Shown: positions 1-10,600 of the stretch, piece by piece | Layout of the letters: every line of letters starts with the position of its first letter | Position numbering within the stretch: the first letter of the stretch is position 1 | NCBI GenBank assembly: GCA_015499985.1 | Contig: JAAAUF010000877.1 | Span: forward strand, 1 to 17,268 | DNA length: 17,268 nucleotides | From: Haplosporangium gracile | Lineage: Eukaryota; Mortierellomycota; Mortierellomycetes; Mortierellales; Mortierellaceae | Direction of reading: 5' to 3' | The notes under the pieces: generated by a model | Told to the model about the DNA's origin: nothing | Databases searched by the model: none | What the model saw: the letters and a program-made list of their open reading frames with translations, nothing else | Position numbers and translations under genes: made by a program

Positions 1-259
1 CACCACTTTGTAGCTCTTTTCTTTTCTTTTTCCTTTTTCCTTCGTCAATCCTTACCACACTCGCATCCACACTCTCTCCCTCCTCCGTCACTTGCTTACT
101 CACTCAGTCATTACACTCTTTCCTCTCCACATACACCCTCATTCCTATTCAAAACAACCACAACAACACCTAAATCACCAGTATTCATAACTAACAACAA
201 AGCAATAAAGCAGCAAACAACAAACGGTAAAAGAGACAGGAAACAACCCCACTTTAGAG
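1..259 (+). other. Possible untranslated leader exon ending at a strong splice donor
   Basis: A CT-rich stretch (1-120) passes into A/C-rich DNA (130-250), the composition typical of fungal 5' leaders, and ends at GAG|GTGAGT (donor GT at 260). No coding frame with protein-like composition is present. It could be a leader exon of the kinase gene, the edge of another transcript, or simply promoter DNA. Confidence 0.25.
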
Positions 260-420
260 GTGAGTGCGCACTCTTCTCTTCCTTCTTCCTTCTTCTTACC
301 TCCCTCATCACTGCTTCTTTTTCCTTTTTTTTTCTTACCCCTTCTTCTCCAGTCAGCAACACTCTGTCTTCCTCAACTGCCTCCCCCACTTTACCTTAAC
401 AGTGCACTCATTCCATTCTT

Positions 421-430
421 AACACACACA

Positions 431-463
<33 letters not shown>
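421..463. repeat. (CA)n microsatellite
   Basis: An almost pure CA dinucleotide repeat with one G interruption near its start. It is followed by a short GA-rich patch. Confidence 0.95.
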
Positions 464-465
<2 letters not shown>

Positions 466-1450
466 CGAGAGAGAACACACCTTCAGTTTATTTCTTTCTC
501 CCTTTCGAATGCCCTCTTACACTCATACACATGTACACACTTACACGAGCACTACTCCTCGCCTCAACAACAGTACTCAACAGGAAGAAGGAGGAGCCAT
601 GATATTTTTCACTTTACTTTCTATATATTGCTCTTTTTTACACTCGTTTTACTAGTTTTATTATGATATTTCCTATTATTATCGGCGATAGTGTACACGA
701 GGAGAGAGAAAGAGAGATAGGCAGACAGAGAGCGAGAGGGGGTGGACCAGAAGGACGAGGAGAGTACAAACTACAAACCCAAGGGGATATGAGTCCCCTC
801 TTTTTTTTTTTTCTTGTTCTTACTTGTTGTAGTACAGCCCCGTTTCCCTATTTGTTTTTTCTTTTTACATCTACTATCGGACCCATCAGCCAACGGTCTG
901 GCGAAAAGAAGGGGGAAAAGGCAAAGAAGGATAGATTTCTCTCTGTCTGTTCGTAGGTAGTGTGCATTTGAATTGGGTTGTGCTGAGTGAGGGCGTTTCT
1001 GTCTATTGGCACTAATCGAAAGCTTGTTTTTTTTCTTCGCACTTCACCAGCTCTCAATTGGCTCTTTTTATTTTTTTTATCTCTTCCTTCTATTTTTTTT
1101 GTTCTCTTTCACGCTCGCTTCACGGGTGTTTTTTGTGTTTTCGTTGCAACGAATTGAGAGAAGGGGGACAAGGATGAGCTCTCTTGCTTATTATTGTTGC
1201 TGTTGCTGTTGTTACCCTTTTCCCACTAGACCGGGATGAATGGGTATGGAGAAGAAGGATCAGAAAAAACAAACAATAAGAGGAGGCGGTGTGAGATGAG
1301 GGTAAAGAGAGAGAGAGAGAGAGGGAGGAGTAAAGAGAGTGATGAGAAGTGAGAGGATAGCGTAAAAAATAAGGGGTGCCATAGGAAGCACTTTTGTCCG
1401 AATTCGACCATTGACAGACAGAAAGGAGCTCCCTTTGTCTTGCAGAAACA

Positions 1451-1506
1451 GGACACACACACACACTCACTCACTCACACTCACACTCACACTCGTTCAC
1501 ACACAC
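1451..1506. repeat. CA / CTCA / CACACT simple-repeat block
   Basis: A CA run grades into CTCA and CACACT units. It starts a few bases after a good splice-acceptor-like sequence (TTGTCTTGCAG ending at 1445). Confidence 0.85.
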
Positions 1507-2146
1507 CATCACTCCTTCCTGTCTTCCCTTCTTTCAACACATGCATCTCTATCCATCTACATGCTTCAACAACTCAGCTAACAAACAGCATAAAAAAACC
1601 CCCTGTCAGAATAACAAGAGAGGAAAATGATAGAGTTATTACTTGGTGTCTGAACGACCTTCTATGGCTGAAGTTGAATCAATAAGAATGACGAATGGCT
1701 TATTACTAGTCGGGAACCAGGTGTTTGTGATAGGCGGCTCCTTATTCTATTCCTACAGTTCATTTGTTGTCCTTTGTTCCTTTGTTCATTTGTTCATTAT
1801 TTTGTATGTCCGGGTATGTTGTCTCTTGTGTCTTGTGGTCTTAGGGTCAACCTAACTGCTTCTCCAGGATGTCGGATTGCCGGTGGTTCCTTCTAGTTCT
1901 TTTTTTCTGTTTGTTTTTTTTCACTTGCCTCTCTGTTGTTTGTCGAGAATGTAGGATAAAAGGATTGCGATCACAAAAAATATGCATATGCGATTAATGG
2001 GTGTATGTTATATGATGATGGATATACACATCGGCAGTGAAATGACAGGGATGGAATGCAGAAATGTACCCCATGGGCGGTCCTCTTTTCCTTGCTTGAT
2101 ACCATTTAAAAATAAGAGAGAGTAAGAGATTCCCTTTGTCAGCATA

Positions 2147-2184
2147 TAACAACAACAACAACAACAGCAACAACAGCAACAACA
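2147..2184. repeat. (AAC)n trinucleotide repeat with CAG interruptions
   Basis: A trinucleotide array AAC/AACAGC upstream of the pyrimidine tract; non-coding, as neighbouring sequence has no supported frame. Confidence 0.85.
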
Positions 2185-2282
2185 GTGAACCAAACCCTAT
2201 GGTCCCTTCACATTCACATACTCATTTCGATTAATGACAAGAACTATAACCGACAAGCAAATAGCAATAACAATAATAACAA

Positions 2283-2640
2283 GAAGCAATCTCCCTCTCT
2301 TCACTCGCTTTTCATCCTCTCTATCCTATCCATAATCCATCATTTATGTACCCTTTTTTTTTTTTTTTTCATTGTTTTCTTTGTTTGCTCCTTCTTCTTG
2401 TCTCTTTGTCTTTGTCGTTGTCTTTTCCCCCCCTCTTCTGTGTTTTGTGTTCACTCTCTTTTCTTCTCTCTTTTCTCTCACATCCCTCTCTCTTTCAATC
2501 CCTTTCGTCATCATCTTTTTTTTTTTTTTTTTTTCCTTTTCTTCTTCTCTCTGCTTCTTCCCTTCACTCTTCAGTCTCCCTTCTTTCTCTTCCTTCTATC
2601 GTCTCATCTCTCCTTTCTCTTATTCACACTCACACTCACT
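2283..2640 (+). promoter_or_regulatory. Long pyrimidine-rich (CT) tract upstream of the Kin1-like gene
   Basis: About 360 bp are dominated by C and T on the sense strand, including T-runs near 2352-2369 and 2518-2534. CT-rich blocks just upstream of start codons are common in fungal promoters. The tract sits 130-490 bp before ATG 2771. Confidence 0.6.
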
Positions 2641-2647
2641 ATTCACA

Positions 2648-2653
2648 TATAAA
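2648..2653 (+). promoter_or_regulatory. TATA-box candidate of the Kin1-like gene
   Basis: TATAAA lies 118 nt upstream of the start codon, just after the CT tract and followed by an A/C-rich, ATG-free leader. The position suits a fungal core promoter, but the match is short and could be fortuitous. Confidence 0.4.
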
Positions 2654-2770
2654 CCCATTCATCATCCCACACCCCTTCTCACTTCTTGCCTCACCCACCT
2701 CCTCTCTAACCATCATCCTAACAACAACAACTGCCACTATTCACTCCGATCCACTCCAGTCAGATAGACC

Positions 2771-5700
2771 ATGGCGATAATGCCCATCTCTCCCAATACC
2801 CCGCAGGTTCCCTCTGCTATGGAATCTCCATCGCCTGTTAAACCCATCAAAACCCCCCTCAGATCCCTCTCAAGAGCAGACTCATCCCACAACCAGCCTC
2901 ATTACGACAAGGACCTGCCCCCAACCCCTACCTCTTCCAACCACCTTACTCACCCTCCTCCCACCTCAACAACTACGGTAACAGCAACGCCCATTGAAAA
3001 CGGACTCCACCATCATCATCATCATCATCCTTCTTCTGCGACTGCTGGACTTGAGCCAACTCCTGATAACTCAGCCCTTCAACTGCCCCCTTCCACCCCG
3101 TCCTCTTCGTCCTCCTCTTCCCACTCCAACTCTCACTCGCATCCCGCCGCCTCTTCTGCTGCCACTGCCACTGCCTCAAATACAACTGCACCAACAACTA
3201 CAGCAAAGCGAACTGCAGACCGTCCTCAGAGCATAGCCCTTACTCCGGGAACATATGAACGAGAGAACCTCTTGGTCTCGTCTCCACAACAACCCTCGAC
3301 CTCCGAGGACAAGGAGAATATAACCTCCAAGAGAGTCACCCTGATGGGTCCCCCTCCACCCTACAACGGCTCTAGTGAGTCGCCCGTCGCACTGGACCAG
3401 CAACAGCCCCAACGACACAACTACCAGCAACCTGACAGCCGCTATCAACAATATGAGCACCATCAACAACAGCAACAATACCAAAGCCATCAACACCAGC
3501 ACCCCGAGAGTGCCCTCATCTTATCGCAAGATAATACCCCATCCTCGTCGCGCACAACTACCACCACCCTCACTACCCGCACTTCCACCACTCCCGAACC
3601 CTCTAATGGCCTCCAGACGACTCACCATGTTCAGGATAGGAACGGTCACGCCTCCGACGACCCAGCACTCTTACCTTTCAACCAGCAGCAACACCACCGC
3701 TCCGAGAGCATGAACCAGCAGAACGGCCATCCTGACTCTCATAGAGATAGAAACAGGGACTCGGCTAGCAAAAGCCACAATCAGCAGGATGGCCAGAATG
3801 GCCAAGCTGCTCAAGGAGGAGCGCCTATGGATGTCAACGGGGAAGACCCTGCTCGAGTCAAACCCCGCAGAGTTCTCGGCAACTACCACATGTCCAAGAC
3901 ACTCGGTGCGGGAAGCATGGGAAAAGTCAAGCTGGGAGTTCACAGCCGTACTCGCGACAAGGTAAACATTAACGGCCCATTTGCTCTCAGTTTTATTCTT
4001 TTTCTGTTGTGTCTGATGTATTTCGATATGTTAGACAAGCTCTATTCATGTGGAAAGGGGATGGGGGTAATTACAGTTTGTTGTCTTTGTTTTGGGTTAT
4101 CGCAGCAGGACCAAACCCAATGGGCACGACCAACAACGACAACAGCAACCCGTTTTCAGACGATGCACTAGCTCCTTTTTCTTTTCATCTCATTGTTGGT
4201 CGATGACTCTCTGCTCGCCCCTCCCACCTCCCTTTGTCCCTTCCTTTCTTGTGAAAGTCGGTCAGCAGCACGTCAGCATGTCAGGTGTAGGCGTGGCAAG
4301 GGCATTGACCTCATGGCGACATGATTGAACAAGAGAACCACTAAAGATATAGAGTAAAGAGAGAGAAAATTGGAGAGAAAAAAAGGGAAGGTTACCCGCT
4401 CAAGCCGCCGCATCGGTCCCTTTTTTTTTGTGATGAATTTCCCATTGTACACGACTAGTGCGATATCTCCCTTGGAGTTGTTTGTACCTTGTGATCTCTC
4501 ATTTAGCACAAAAGAAAACAAGGAAAAAACAACAACCCAAGCACGTTTACTTACCAGCAACTATGATTATGTCTCCTTCCCATAATGACCCTTCTTTCTC
4601 TTTCCAATAACGATCAACAACAACAACAACTACACTCATCATTATCAATGATATACATGACAGGTCGCGATCAAGATCATTCCCCGTGTGCAACCTAATC
4701 CAAACATGACCCCTGCACAGCAGGAAAAGGAGGACAACCGAGAGACAAGAACCATTCGCGAGGCGTCCATTATGATGGTGTTGCACCACCCCTACATTGT
4801 CAGCCTCTATGAGGTCATGGTCCTGCCCCATCACTACTACATGGTCCTTGAGCACGTCGATGGTGGGCAGATGCTGGACTACATCATCTCCCACGGCAAA
4901 CTCAAGGAGAAGCATGCACGGAAATTTGCCCGCCAAATTGCTTCGGCCCTCGGTAAGGACCTTGTCAACTTTTATTGTTTTCCTAGCATTGACTGATGAA
5001 TGTACGACGTTTTTAGTTTGCTGATTTTGCTGACTCACGGACAATGTGTTTTTCTGCATGCTATAGACTACTGCCACAGAAACTCGATTGTGCACCGAGA
5101 CTTGAAGATTGAAAACATTTTGATTTCAAAGTCTGGAAACATCAAAATCATCGATTTTGGTCTTTCGAATCTTTACTCGCCTCGCTCTCACCTCTCGACC
5201 TTCTGTGGATCTCTCTACTTTGCTGCCCCCGAGTTGTTAAACGCCAAGGTATATACGGGCCCTGAGGTCGATGTTTGGAGTTTCGGAATTGTTCTCTACG
5301 TCCTTGTCTGTGGAAAGGTACCCTTTGACGACCAGTCTATGCCAGCTCTCCATGCCAAGATCAAACGCGGCTTTGTCGAATACCCAGCGTGGCTCAGCAA
5401 TGGTACGTTTTTGCTTTATCTCTATTTTTAATTTCAATGATAACTAGCATGGTGGTACATTTTGAAGGGTTACAATGTACTCTGATCTAATACCACATGC
5501 AATTATTGTTTTTTGATCCCATAGACTGCAGACACTTGCTTTCAAAGATGTTGGTGACAGTACCAAGTCAGAGAGCGACGATGGCAGAGGTATTGGCGCA
5601 TCCCTGGATGAACAAGTCTTACGATCTTCCGCAACCAAGCTACTGCCCACAGAGAAGTCCTCTGACTGAACCTCTGGACTTGAATGTGATTCGCGGCATG

Positions 5701-6855
5701 ACAGGATTCGAGTTTGGATCGGAGCAGGAGATTGAGCAGAGATTGTTGTCGATCATCCGGAGCGAGTCGTACCAGCTGGCGGCTAGGAACTGGCATGCAC
5801 TCAACATGTCTGTCAGCGGCACACTCTCGCACAAGAAGAAAATGCAAAGCTTTGCAGCACGGGAGGCTGAGCTTCAGATACCCTTGACGACACCCTTGAC
5901 GTCGATCTATCATCTTGTCCGAGAGAAGCAGGCACGCGAGGCAATGCAGCGCATGTCGGCCCAGGGACTCTCGCCTGGCATTCAGAATGGAGGCGGATCT
6001 ATGATGGACGGCACAACTTCCCATCAGTACTCTCAATCGACGATGATGCAGCAGCAGCAACAGCAACAGCAGGGGTCGGTGTCGCAAACCCAGGCACAGT
6101 CGCTTCACCGCCAGAGCATGAGCCATGTATCGAATGACCCACGAGCAGGATTGGAAGGCCAGAGCGACCGCCACAGCACTCACGGCAACAGCAACACGTT
6201 AGGACCTAGCAGCGCGATGGCATCGGCGCGATCAACGTTGAGTGGATTTGCTTCGTTTGGACGAAAGAGTCTCCGACCCCGGGCTAGATCGGTTGCTGGA
6301 GACTTGTTGCGGTCCAACACGACGGGACATGCCAACGGCAGCAGTAACGCCAATACCAACGTTGGCAACAATAACTCGGCACAGAATGGAAGTATTAATG
6401 GTCATGGTCATGGTCGTGGAAATGGATCTCTACATGGTCCCAGTCGAGAAGGTTCGATCAAGAGCAGCAAGGGATCAGAGCGCGGCTTGGGTCAGTCGGC
6501 AGCAGCCCATGCGGCTCGTTCTCTGTTTGGCAGTGTGAGGGAATCGAGTGGAGGAGTGCTCCGACGACTGAGCCTTGTGTTTAACCATGGAGATCGTGAC
6601 AAGGATAGGGAAAGGGAGAAGGATAGGAACCGCGACCACCAGAGCGGTGATGGCCGAAGCCAGCCCTGGGAGCCGACCCATGTGCGCCACCATTCGACAA
6701 AGCTCGAGCGGGCAACGACATCGTCTAGACCGTTCAGCTTTGGACGGCCGCAGTCGATGCGTGCTCGCCCCATCTCGATGGCCGACTCCCTAGAACGACC
6801 TCTTCCACCGATGCCCAAGGAGCACTATGAACCCTCGTTCACCTCCATTCCTTAA
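2771..6855 (+). CDS. KIN1: Kin1/MARK (PAR-1) family serine/threonine protein kinase, four exons, 1048 aa
   Basis: Exons 2771-3961, 4664-4952, 5067-5402 and 5525-6855 join in frame into 1048 residues; yeast Kin1 is of similar length. An in-frame TAG lies at 2765-2767, which fixes ATG 2771 (context CCATGG) unless the leader is spliced. Residues 1-370 are a disordered Ser/Thr/Pro/His/Gln-rich region (His run 80-86). The kinase domain spans about 371-634: glycine loop G379-A-G381-S-M-G384, VAIK Lys401, alpha-C Glu430, HRD Asp505, DFG Asp523, activation segment with Thr538 in TFCGS (equivalent of the MARK/LKB1-type T-loop site), APE Glu549, and Arg622 near the end. It is followed by the Kin1-type segment containing GMTGFEFG and SIYHLVREK, then a Q8 run (781-788) and a basic, Ser-rich tail. 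No C-terminal KA1 domain is visible. In the family these kinases act at the cell cortex in polarity, exocytosis and septation; that role here is inferred from homology. The catalytic residues look intact. Confidence 0.94.
3962..4663 (+). other. Intron 1 of the Kin1-like gene (702 nt, phase 0)
   Basis: The donor is AAG|GTAAAC and the acceptor ATGACAG|GTC. Removing the intron joins ...RTRDK to VAIKIIPR with the correct spacing between the glycine loop and the catalytic Lys. It is about six times longer than the other two introns of the gene. The exon 1 frame stays open into it until TAG at 4169-4171. No complete snoRNA box pair or other gene was recognised inside. Confidence 0.9.
4953..5066 (+). 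other. Intron 2 of the Kin1-like gene (114 nt, phase 1)
   Basis: The donor is CTCG|GTAAGG, the acceptor GCTATAG|AC, and a branch-site candidate CTGAC lies at 5030-5034. Splicing rebuilds the Asp codon (G|AC) and restores the sequence [17 protein letters not shown] across the catalytic loop. Confidence 0.95.
5403..5524 (+). other. Intron 3 of the Kin1-like gene (122 nt, phase 1)
   Basis: The donor is AATG|GTACGT, the acceptor CCCATAG|AC, and a branch-site candidate CTAAT lies at 5487-5491. Splicing rebuilds an Asp codon and gives [13 protein letters not shown], the expected C-lobe sequence of this kinase family. Confidence 0.95.
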
Positions 6856-7124
6856 GGCATTTTCTTTATTTATTCTTCTGCTCGTTAATTACTCTTTTTT
6901 CCTTCCTTCGTCAATCTTTTTTGAGGTTGATTGACTCTTTTTTGTTGTTGATGTTGTTTATCTCTATTGCTTCCACTTTCACACTACTTCCATTGTTGAA
7001 GAAGTGCAAGGCCAAACACACAAAGAGCAAACCCTCCCATGAAATAGCAGCCTCTTCGTTCATCAAAAAATAACCTTCACACACATATATAAGCACATAC
7101 ACATCAAACCCCCCTCCCCAATCT

Positions 7125-7130
7125 AATAAA
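7125..7130 (+). terminator. Polyadenylation signal candidate of the Kin1-like gene
   Basis: AATAAA lies 270 nt after the kinase stop codon in an A/C-rich 3' region. Kinase transcript end and HEL2 promoter appear to overlap here. Confidence 0.45.
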
Positions 7131-7271
7131 ATCATGCCCCCTCGTAAGAATACAAACATGCGACTGGCATCAATGAAGGAGGAGGATGATTATGAACGGT
7201 GGATAGATACAAAAGATAACCTTGTGTACATGATTTTGACATTGTTATTTTTACTGATACTGCCCGCCCAC

Positions 7272-7293
7272 TCCAATCCAGAGTCGGATTGGA
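7272..7293. promoter_or_regulatory. Inverted pair of CCAAT boxes (HAP/CBF-type) upstream of HEL2
   Basis: TCCAATCC (7272-7279) and its exact reverse complement GGATTGGA (7286-7293) are separated by 6 bp. Each arm holds a CCAAT core, the binding site of the heterotrimeric Hap2/3/5 (NF-Y) factor. A third CCAAT lies at 7371-7375. They are 270-375 bp upstream of the HEL2 start. Confidence 0.5.
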
Positions 7294-7645
7294 CCTTTGG
7301 GAGTATCTGGCAGACTCCGGCAACGAAGCTGCGGCGTGTCATTTCTGAACAGAGAGTCTTGCTCTCTTGGCCAATCATTTGTCAGAATTCGGTTATTTTT
7401 TTGTGTGTGTTTGCCAAAAGAGTAAAAAAAAAAAAAGAAGAAGAGGGATCATCCTTTCTGTCCTTCTTTTTCTTTCTACTCTTTCTACTCACCAACCATA
7501 AAACACTTTTCTCTCAAATCGCCATATTTCCTTTTCTTTATCTATCTTACCTTACTTTCTTCTCCTCGTCATCAGCACTATTAAAAAGAAAATAATACCA
7601 TCCATACCTGGGCTCACTTCTAACACTATTTCGAGATCAAGCACA

Positions 7646-10600
7646 ATGGATCCTGCTGCCGCTTCCTCCTCCGCTGCCTCTGCTGAATCCACCTCGGCCA
7701 ACACTACCAGCAACGGAACTGGTCGCAAGGGACAAAACGCCAAACGGGGCGGTGGTCGTAACAATAACAACAGTAACAACAACAACAACAATAACCAACA
7801 GAAGGGTGCTCAGTCAGACTCGACAACACCCAAGCATAAACGTCAAGATGGCCGTAACAAGAAGGACAAGGATTCCACAACAACTGGATCTGCTCCAAAC
7901 CCAAGAGCGCCCAGGACCATTGCTGCAACAGACCCGATCGATCTCCAGACGGGCAAGGAGGCCTCTGCTGGCGCCGAGAACAGTGCGGCCACAACGACTG
8001 TTGCTGCTCCTATTGCTGACGATGGTGCCGAACACTCGTGCTTCATCTGCACAGAGAATATTGTCATCTTTGCTGTCTCGGACTGTAACCATCGCACCTG
8101 CCATCTCTGCTCCCTCCGACTGCGCGCTCTCTATAAGACCAAGAATTGCGCTTACTGCAAGGTAACTTTTTTTTTCGAGAACGAAATAACGTCTTGATCA
8201 CAAAAACGAGAACATTTACGGTGGAGATTCGATCGAACAGGCAAGAAAGTATTTAGGTGACTAATCAACGCCATTATGGGGTTTTTTTTTCACCACTCAT
8301 GGACGGATTAGGCTGATCAAGGAGTGATGATCTTCACGAGACATCCAGAAAAGGCTTTCCAGGACTATAATTTAAAGTCGATGGCGTACTATGATCGCAA
8401 GCTGAACATCTACTTTGAGGATCAGGAGATGTACGAGGACACGATGGTCTTGTTGAGATTCAACTGCCCGGACCCTACTTGTGAAGTCGCTTGCCCTGAG
8501 GGCTGGAACCAGCTCAAGTCTCACGTCAAGAAGGTCCACAAGCTCATGCTCTGGTAAACCAGCTCTCTTCTTTTTTATCTTTTGCATGTTAAATCGCCAT
8601 GTTCAGTCGTGTTATTTCATCCCATTGATATCATTACTCACCAATGATATCTCTTCTTCTTCTCGGGACGCGTTGTAAATAGTGACCTGTGTGTTCGCCA
8701 CAAAAAGGTGTTTGCCCACGAACACAACCTGATGACAGCAACGCAGCTGATGAAGCACTTCAAGAACGGCGACTCTGGACAGGCGAACCAAAACTCGGCT
8801 GAACCATCCGGCTTCAAGGGCCATCCCGAGTGCGGCTTCTGCAAGGAGAGCTTTTATGGCGACGATGAGTTGTTTGAGCACTGCAAGAAGAACCACGAAC
8901 AGTGTTTCCTTTGTCTCCGACGGAATATCCGCCACCAATACTATGACAAGTATCCCGACCTTGTAAGTTGCCTTTGCTGCTTATAGCTCCTTCTTCACAA
9001 AGCAGCTTGTTTTCGCTCCGATCAGTATTGATACCAACAGTACCCATTGTTCCCACATGCCCATGATATCACTAGGAGCGGCATTTGCATTCAGAGCATT
9101 ACGCGTGTATGGACCCAGAGTGCTTGGAGAAAAAGTTTGTGGTCTTTGATTCCGATCTTGACCTGAAAGGCCACGAGGCCGAGATGCATCCCAACTCGAC
9201 ACACGGCCAGAGAAACAGACTTCGGGATGCCAGAAAGATTGACATCAGCTTCAACTATCAGTCTGCCAGCGAGAACTCAAACAACCGTCGTGGTGGTCGC
9301 AATAGCAATAATAACAACAACAACCGTCAGCAAGGTCGTCACAACAATCGGGAACCAGAAGTCCCAGCACAACCTCAGCTAACACCTCACCAGATCCAGC
9401 AGATTGCGCTTCAGCAGCAAATGGCAGAGGAGTACGAGAGACGTCAAAACAGCGAGAATGCAGAGGCTATTCGCGAAGGTCTTTCGGATTTATCCCTCGA
9501 CTCCGCACCTCAGCAAAAGTCCATGCTGCGGACGCGGCCACCAGCAGGCTTTGGTGCTACTTTGTCCGAGCCCACGCCCGTTCGCCCTCAGAGCTCTTCG
9601 ACCTCTGCCGCAGCCCGTGTTGCCGCTAACATCCAGCGGACATCTAGCCCTATGCGTGTCAGTTCTCCTGTCGTCGTCTCTCAGTCGAGCTCAGACTGGC
9701 CTGCTGTCTCGGGAGCTGGTTCTGCCGTTGTCAACGCGCCTTCTCCCCGTCCCATATCCTCTGCTGCCGCCAAGACTTTTGCTCCTACTACTGGTGGTCC
9801 TGTGTCCACCGATACCTTGAGCAAGCACAGCGCATTGCAGGAGCGTGTCCAGCAGTACCTCCAAGGAACAAGTGGATCATTATCCCAGTTCAGGACATTA
9901 ACAACACAATATCGCAACTCGCAAATACCAGGCAACCAATATGTCGCGTCGTTGTCATCTCTGTTTGGGAATGATATGGACAAGACTGGCAAGGTGATCC
10001 AAGGTCTGTACGATGTCTTGGACTCTGAGAGCAAGAAGGCCGAGATCATGCGTGTCTGGCGTGACTTTAAGACTGTGCAAAGCCAGTTCCCTTCGTTAGA
10101 GTCGACCTCTGCACCTACAATGGCGGACATTGCAACGCCATCGACCCGCCGAGTCCTGGTGATCAAGTCGTCTGGAACGACCCGCGGTGGTCTCGGTCAT
10201 ACCAAGCCCAAGTCCACAAGTACTTGGGATCGTGCCGCAGCAGCAGCGGCCTCGTCGTCTTCACCTAACAGGACAAACTCACCAGGAGGGTTCCGATCAA
10301 CGACAACCCCTGTGTTTTACCCAACCCCGCAGCTGAACTCGTCGTCTGCATCTGCCTGGACGACTCCTCAAGCCTCGGATGATACCTACACCGAGCCGGT
10401 GTTCACCCCTGTGACTAGCAAGAGTACCAGCTCGAGCCAGCGCAACAACAACAGTAACAGCAGCAGTAACAGCAGCAGTAACAGCAGCGGCAACATTGCC
10501 GGATTGGGAGGATCGGCATCGTGGGCAGGAATCCCTCAGACAACTACCTCGAGCGTACCAGCTCCCCAGTTCCGACCCTCAACCGGCAACTATGGTCGCC

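Larger units (their letters stand above)
260..2282. other. Gene-free low-complexity upstream region
   Basis: No reading frame here looks like protein: those present translate CA, CT, GA and AAC repeats or poly-T. The region holds (CA)n at 421-463, a hairpin plus T-run at 782-812, three ATTGG elements at 972-1061, a second CA/CTCA-rich block at 1451-1506, and an AAC array at 2147-2184. It is best read as promoter or intronic leader DNA of the kinase gene. Confidence 0.6.
6856..7645 (+). promoter_or_regulatory. Tandem intergenic region: Kin1 3' UTR and HEL2 promoter/leader
   Basis: The 790 nt between the two tandem genes contain T-rich 3' UTR, a TATATAA at 7086-7092, AATAAA at 7125-7130, an inverted CCAAT pair at 7272-7293, a single CCAAT at 7371-7375, an A12 run near 7423-7434, and then a pyrimidine-rich leader up to ATG 7646. 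An open frame at 7134-7595 translates mostly low-complexity sequence and is not supported as a gene. Confidence 0.65.

Noticed and set aside
260..655. 131-codon plus-strand frame
   Set aside because: It consists of poly-pyrimidine and CA-repeat translation (THTHTH runs) and begins at a splice donor rather than a start of protein-like sequence.
2185..2780. Overlapping 130-155-codon frames upstream of the kinase
   Set aside because: They translate the CT-rich tract into Ser/Leu/Phe/His strings, appear in several frames at once, and end at or just before the real start.
5542..6183. 213-codon minus-strand frame opposite the kinase
   Set aside because: It is the antisense shadow of well-supported kinase coding sequence and has no domain features of its own.
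7134..7595. 153-codon plus-strand open frame between the kinase and HEL2 genes, with a hydrophobic segment
   Set aside because: Its second half translates A-runs and pyrimidine tracts, it overlaps the HEL2 promoter/leader and the CCAAT dyad, and it resembles no family. At most it is a chance or upstream frame.
8554..8682. Reading through HEL2 intron 2 to an early TAA, which would truncate the protein after the first zinc finger
   Set aside because: GTAAAC/TAG splice sites restore the conserved CDLC motif exactly and the frame continues through the family domains, so this is an intron, not a nonsense mutation.
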